Positions 31,967-32,287 of a DNA stretch of 32,287 nucleotides are shown piece by piece. The position numbers were made by a program, and so were the translations under genes. This DNA is from Bacteroidia bacterium (GTDB lineage: Bacteria > Bacteroidota > Bacteroidia > Flavobacteriales > Flavobacteriaceae): NCBI GenBank assembly GCA_030429835.1, contig JAUIGC010000018.1, forward strand, positions 1 to 32,287. The letters are read 5' to 3'. The notes under the pieces are model-generated. The model did not search any database. It was not told the DNA's origin and saw only the letters and a program-made list of their open reading frames with translations. Numbering within the stretch: position 1 is the first letter of the stretch; each line of letters starts with the position of its first letter.

Positions 31967-32287
31967 ATGAAACGATTTATTGGCCTTTTTTTCTTGCTTA
32001 TTTTTTTGGCATGTGATAACAATAGCACCAACAGAAATCCATATTTACAAGAAATAAGCTTTAGGTTCGATGCCAACCTTAATCTTCCCTTATACAGTCC
32101 GTTGACCAATACGGGCAGTGCCGTTTTAATAACCCAGGATGGTGTTGGTACCCGAGGGGTATTTATTATCAATGCCGGTTTTAACCAATTTCGTGCTTTT
32201 GAGGCAAGCTGCCCCAACCATGCACCCAATGAGTGTTCCACCATGACCTTTAACGGACAAGTGGCCACCTGTCCCTGTGAAGATTAC
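31967..32287 (+). CDS. Lipoprotein with degenerate Rieske-like domain (3' end outside window)
   Basis: The frame opens at ATG 31967 and runs to the window edge (107 codons so far). The N-terminus is a lipoprotein signal: hydrophobic core GLFFLLIFLAC with lipobox LAC and lipidated Cys16. The mature part has a Rieske-like pair of boxes, SCPNHAP and CPCEDY. A true [2Fe-2S] Rieske centre needs C-x-H and C-x-x-H. Here the first box is C-x-x-H, and the second has Glu (CPCED) where the His would be, so the cluster is probably absent or altered. The product is likely anchored to a membrane facing the periplasm. The C-terminal end is not visible. Confidence 0.7.
   Translation, partial: MKRFIGLFFLLIFLACDNNSTNRNPYLQEISFRFDANLNLPLYSPLTNTGSAVLITQDGVGTRGVFIINAGFNQFRAFEASCPNHAPNECSTMTFNGQVATCPCEDY

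Noticed and set aside
31957-32268. 103-codon minus-strand frame over the lipoprotein gene
   Set aside because: Antisense to a frame with a clear lipoprotein signal and cysteine boxes.
1-32287. tRNA genes, CRISPR arrays, complete insertion sequences
   Set aside because: No cloverleaf-type sequence, regularly spaced direct repeats or transposase gene was recognised on reading either strand; a tRNA or repeat search was not run.

Overview
The window looks like chromosomal DNA of a marine-type member of the Flavobacteriia (Bacteroidota). The evidence is a cell-surface protein with a type IX secretion (T9SS) type B sorting domain, several families typical of the phylum (DUF3098, DUF3127, DUF2490, DUF6090), start codons without purine-rich Shine-Dalgarno sequences, and -7 boxes of the form TAnnTTTG. 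The genus cannot be fixed from the sequence alone. Most of the window is ordinary core genome. No tRNA, rRNA, CRISPR array, complete transposon or phage gene was seen.

Layout, left to right. 1-5.5 kb: the end of hemD converges on pckA across a strong terminator. A minus-strand operon follows: DUF423 membrane protein, DASS-family anion transporter, glycerate kinase. 5.6-9.6 kb: an amino-acid metabolism block with saccharopine dehydrogenase, an Lrp/AsnC regulator with a palindrome over its probable transcription start, a YugP-like membrane zinc protease, and alanine dehydrogenase. 9.9-13 kb: an unusually long leuS with an AT-rich internal segment and a short palindromic repeat in its reading frame. 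13.1-18.7 kb: a T9SS cargo protein, then the envelope/RNA cluster ftsX, DUF3098, uppP, truB and a TonB-like protein. 18.7-24.5 kb: a thioredoxin-like protein and a minus-strand export operon (TetR-like regulator, ABC exporter, HlyD-type adaptor, TolC-type channel). The exporter's nucleotide-binding domain has lost almost every catalytic motif. 24.7-27.7 kb: a small secreted protein, tag, two overlapping envelope-protein genes, and aat. 27.8-32.3 kb: DUF3127, an orphan histidine kinase followed by a zinc-ribbon membrane protein, a HIT protein, a DUF6090 gene, greA, and the start of a Rieske-like lipoprotein.

Three places stand out. First, the DUF6090 gene lies between greA and the HIT gene as a low-GC unit. 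It is bounded by an inverted 14-bp sequence and followed by a long imperfect palindrome, giving an integron-cassette-like architecture. Second, the export operon pairs a pseudo-ATPase ABC protein with an otherwise complete HlyD/TolC path, and its regulator faces a promoter region with three copies of CAATACTNTTA, two of them centred in perfect palindromes. Third, leuS is a compositional mosaic.

Functionally, pckA, glycerate kinase, the DASS carrier, saccharopine dehydrogenase and alanine dehydrogenase suggest growth on organic and amino acids with gluconeogenesis. Several genes begin at non-ATG codons (uppP and aat at TTG). For pckA, ald, ftsX, tag and leuS the longest open frame begins at TTG or GTG, and an internal ATG was chosen instead.
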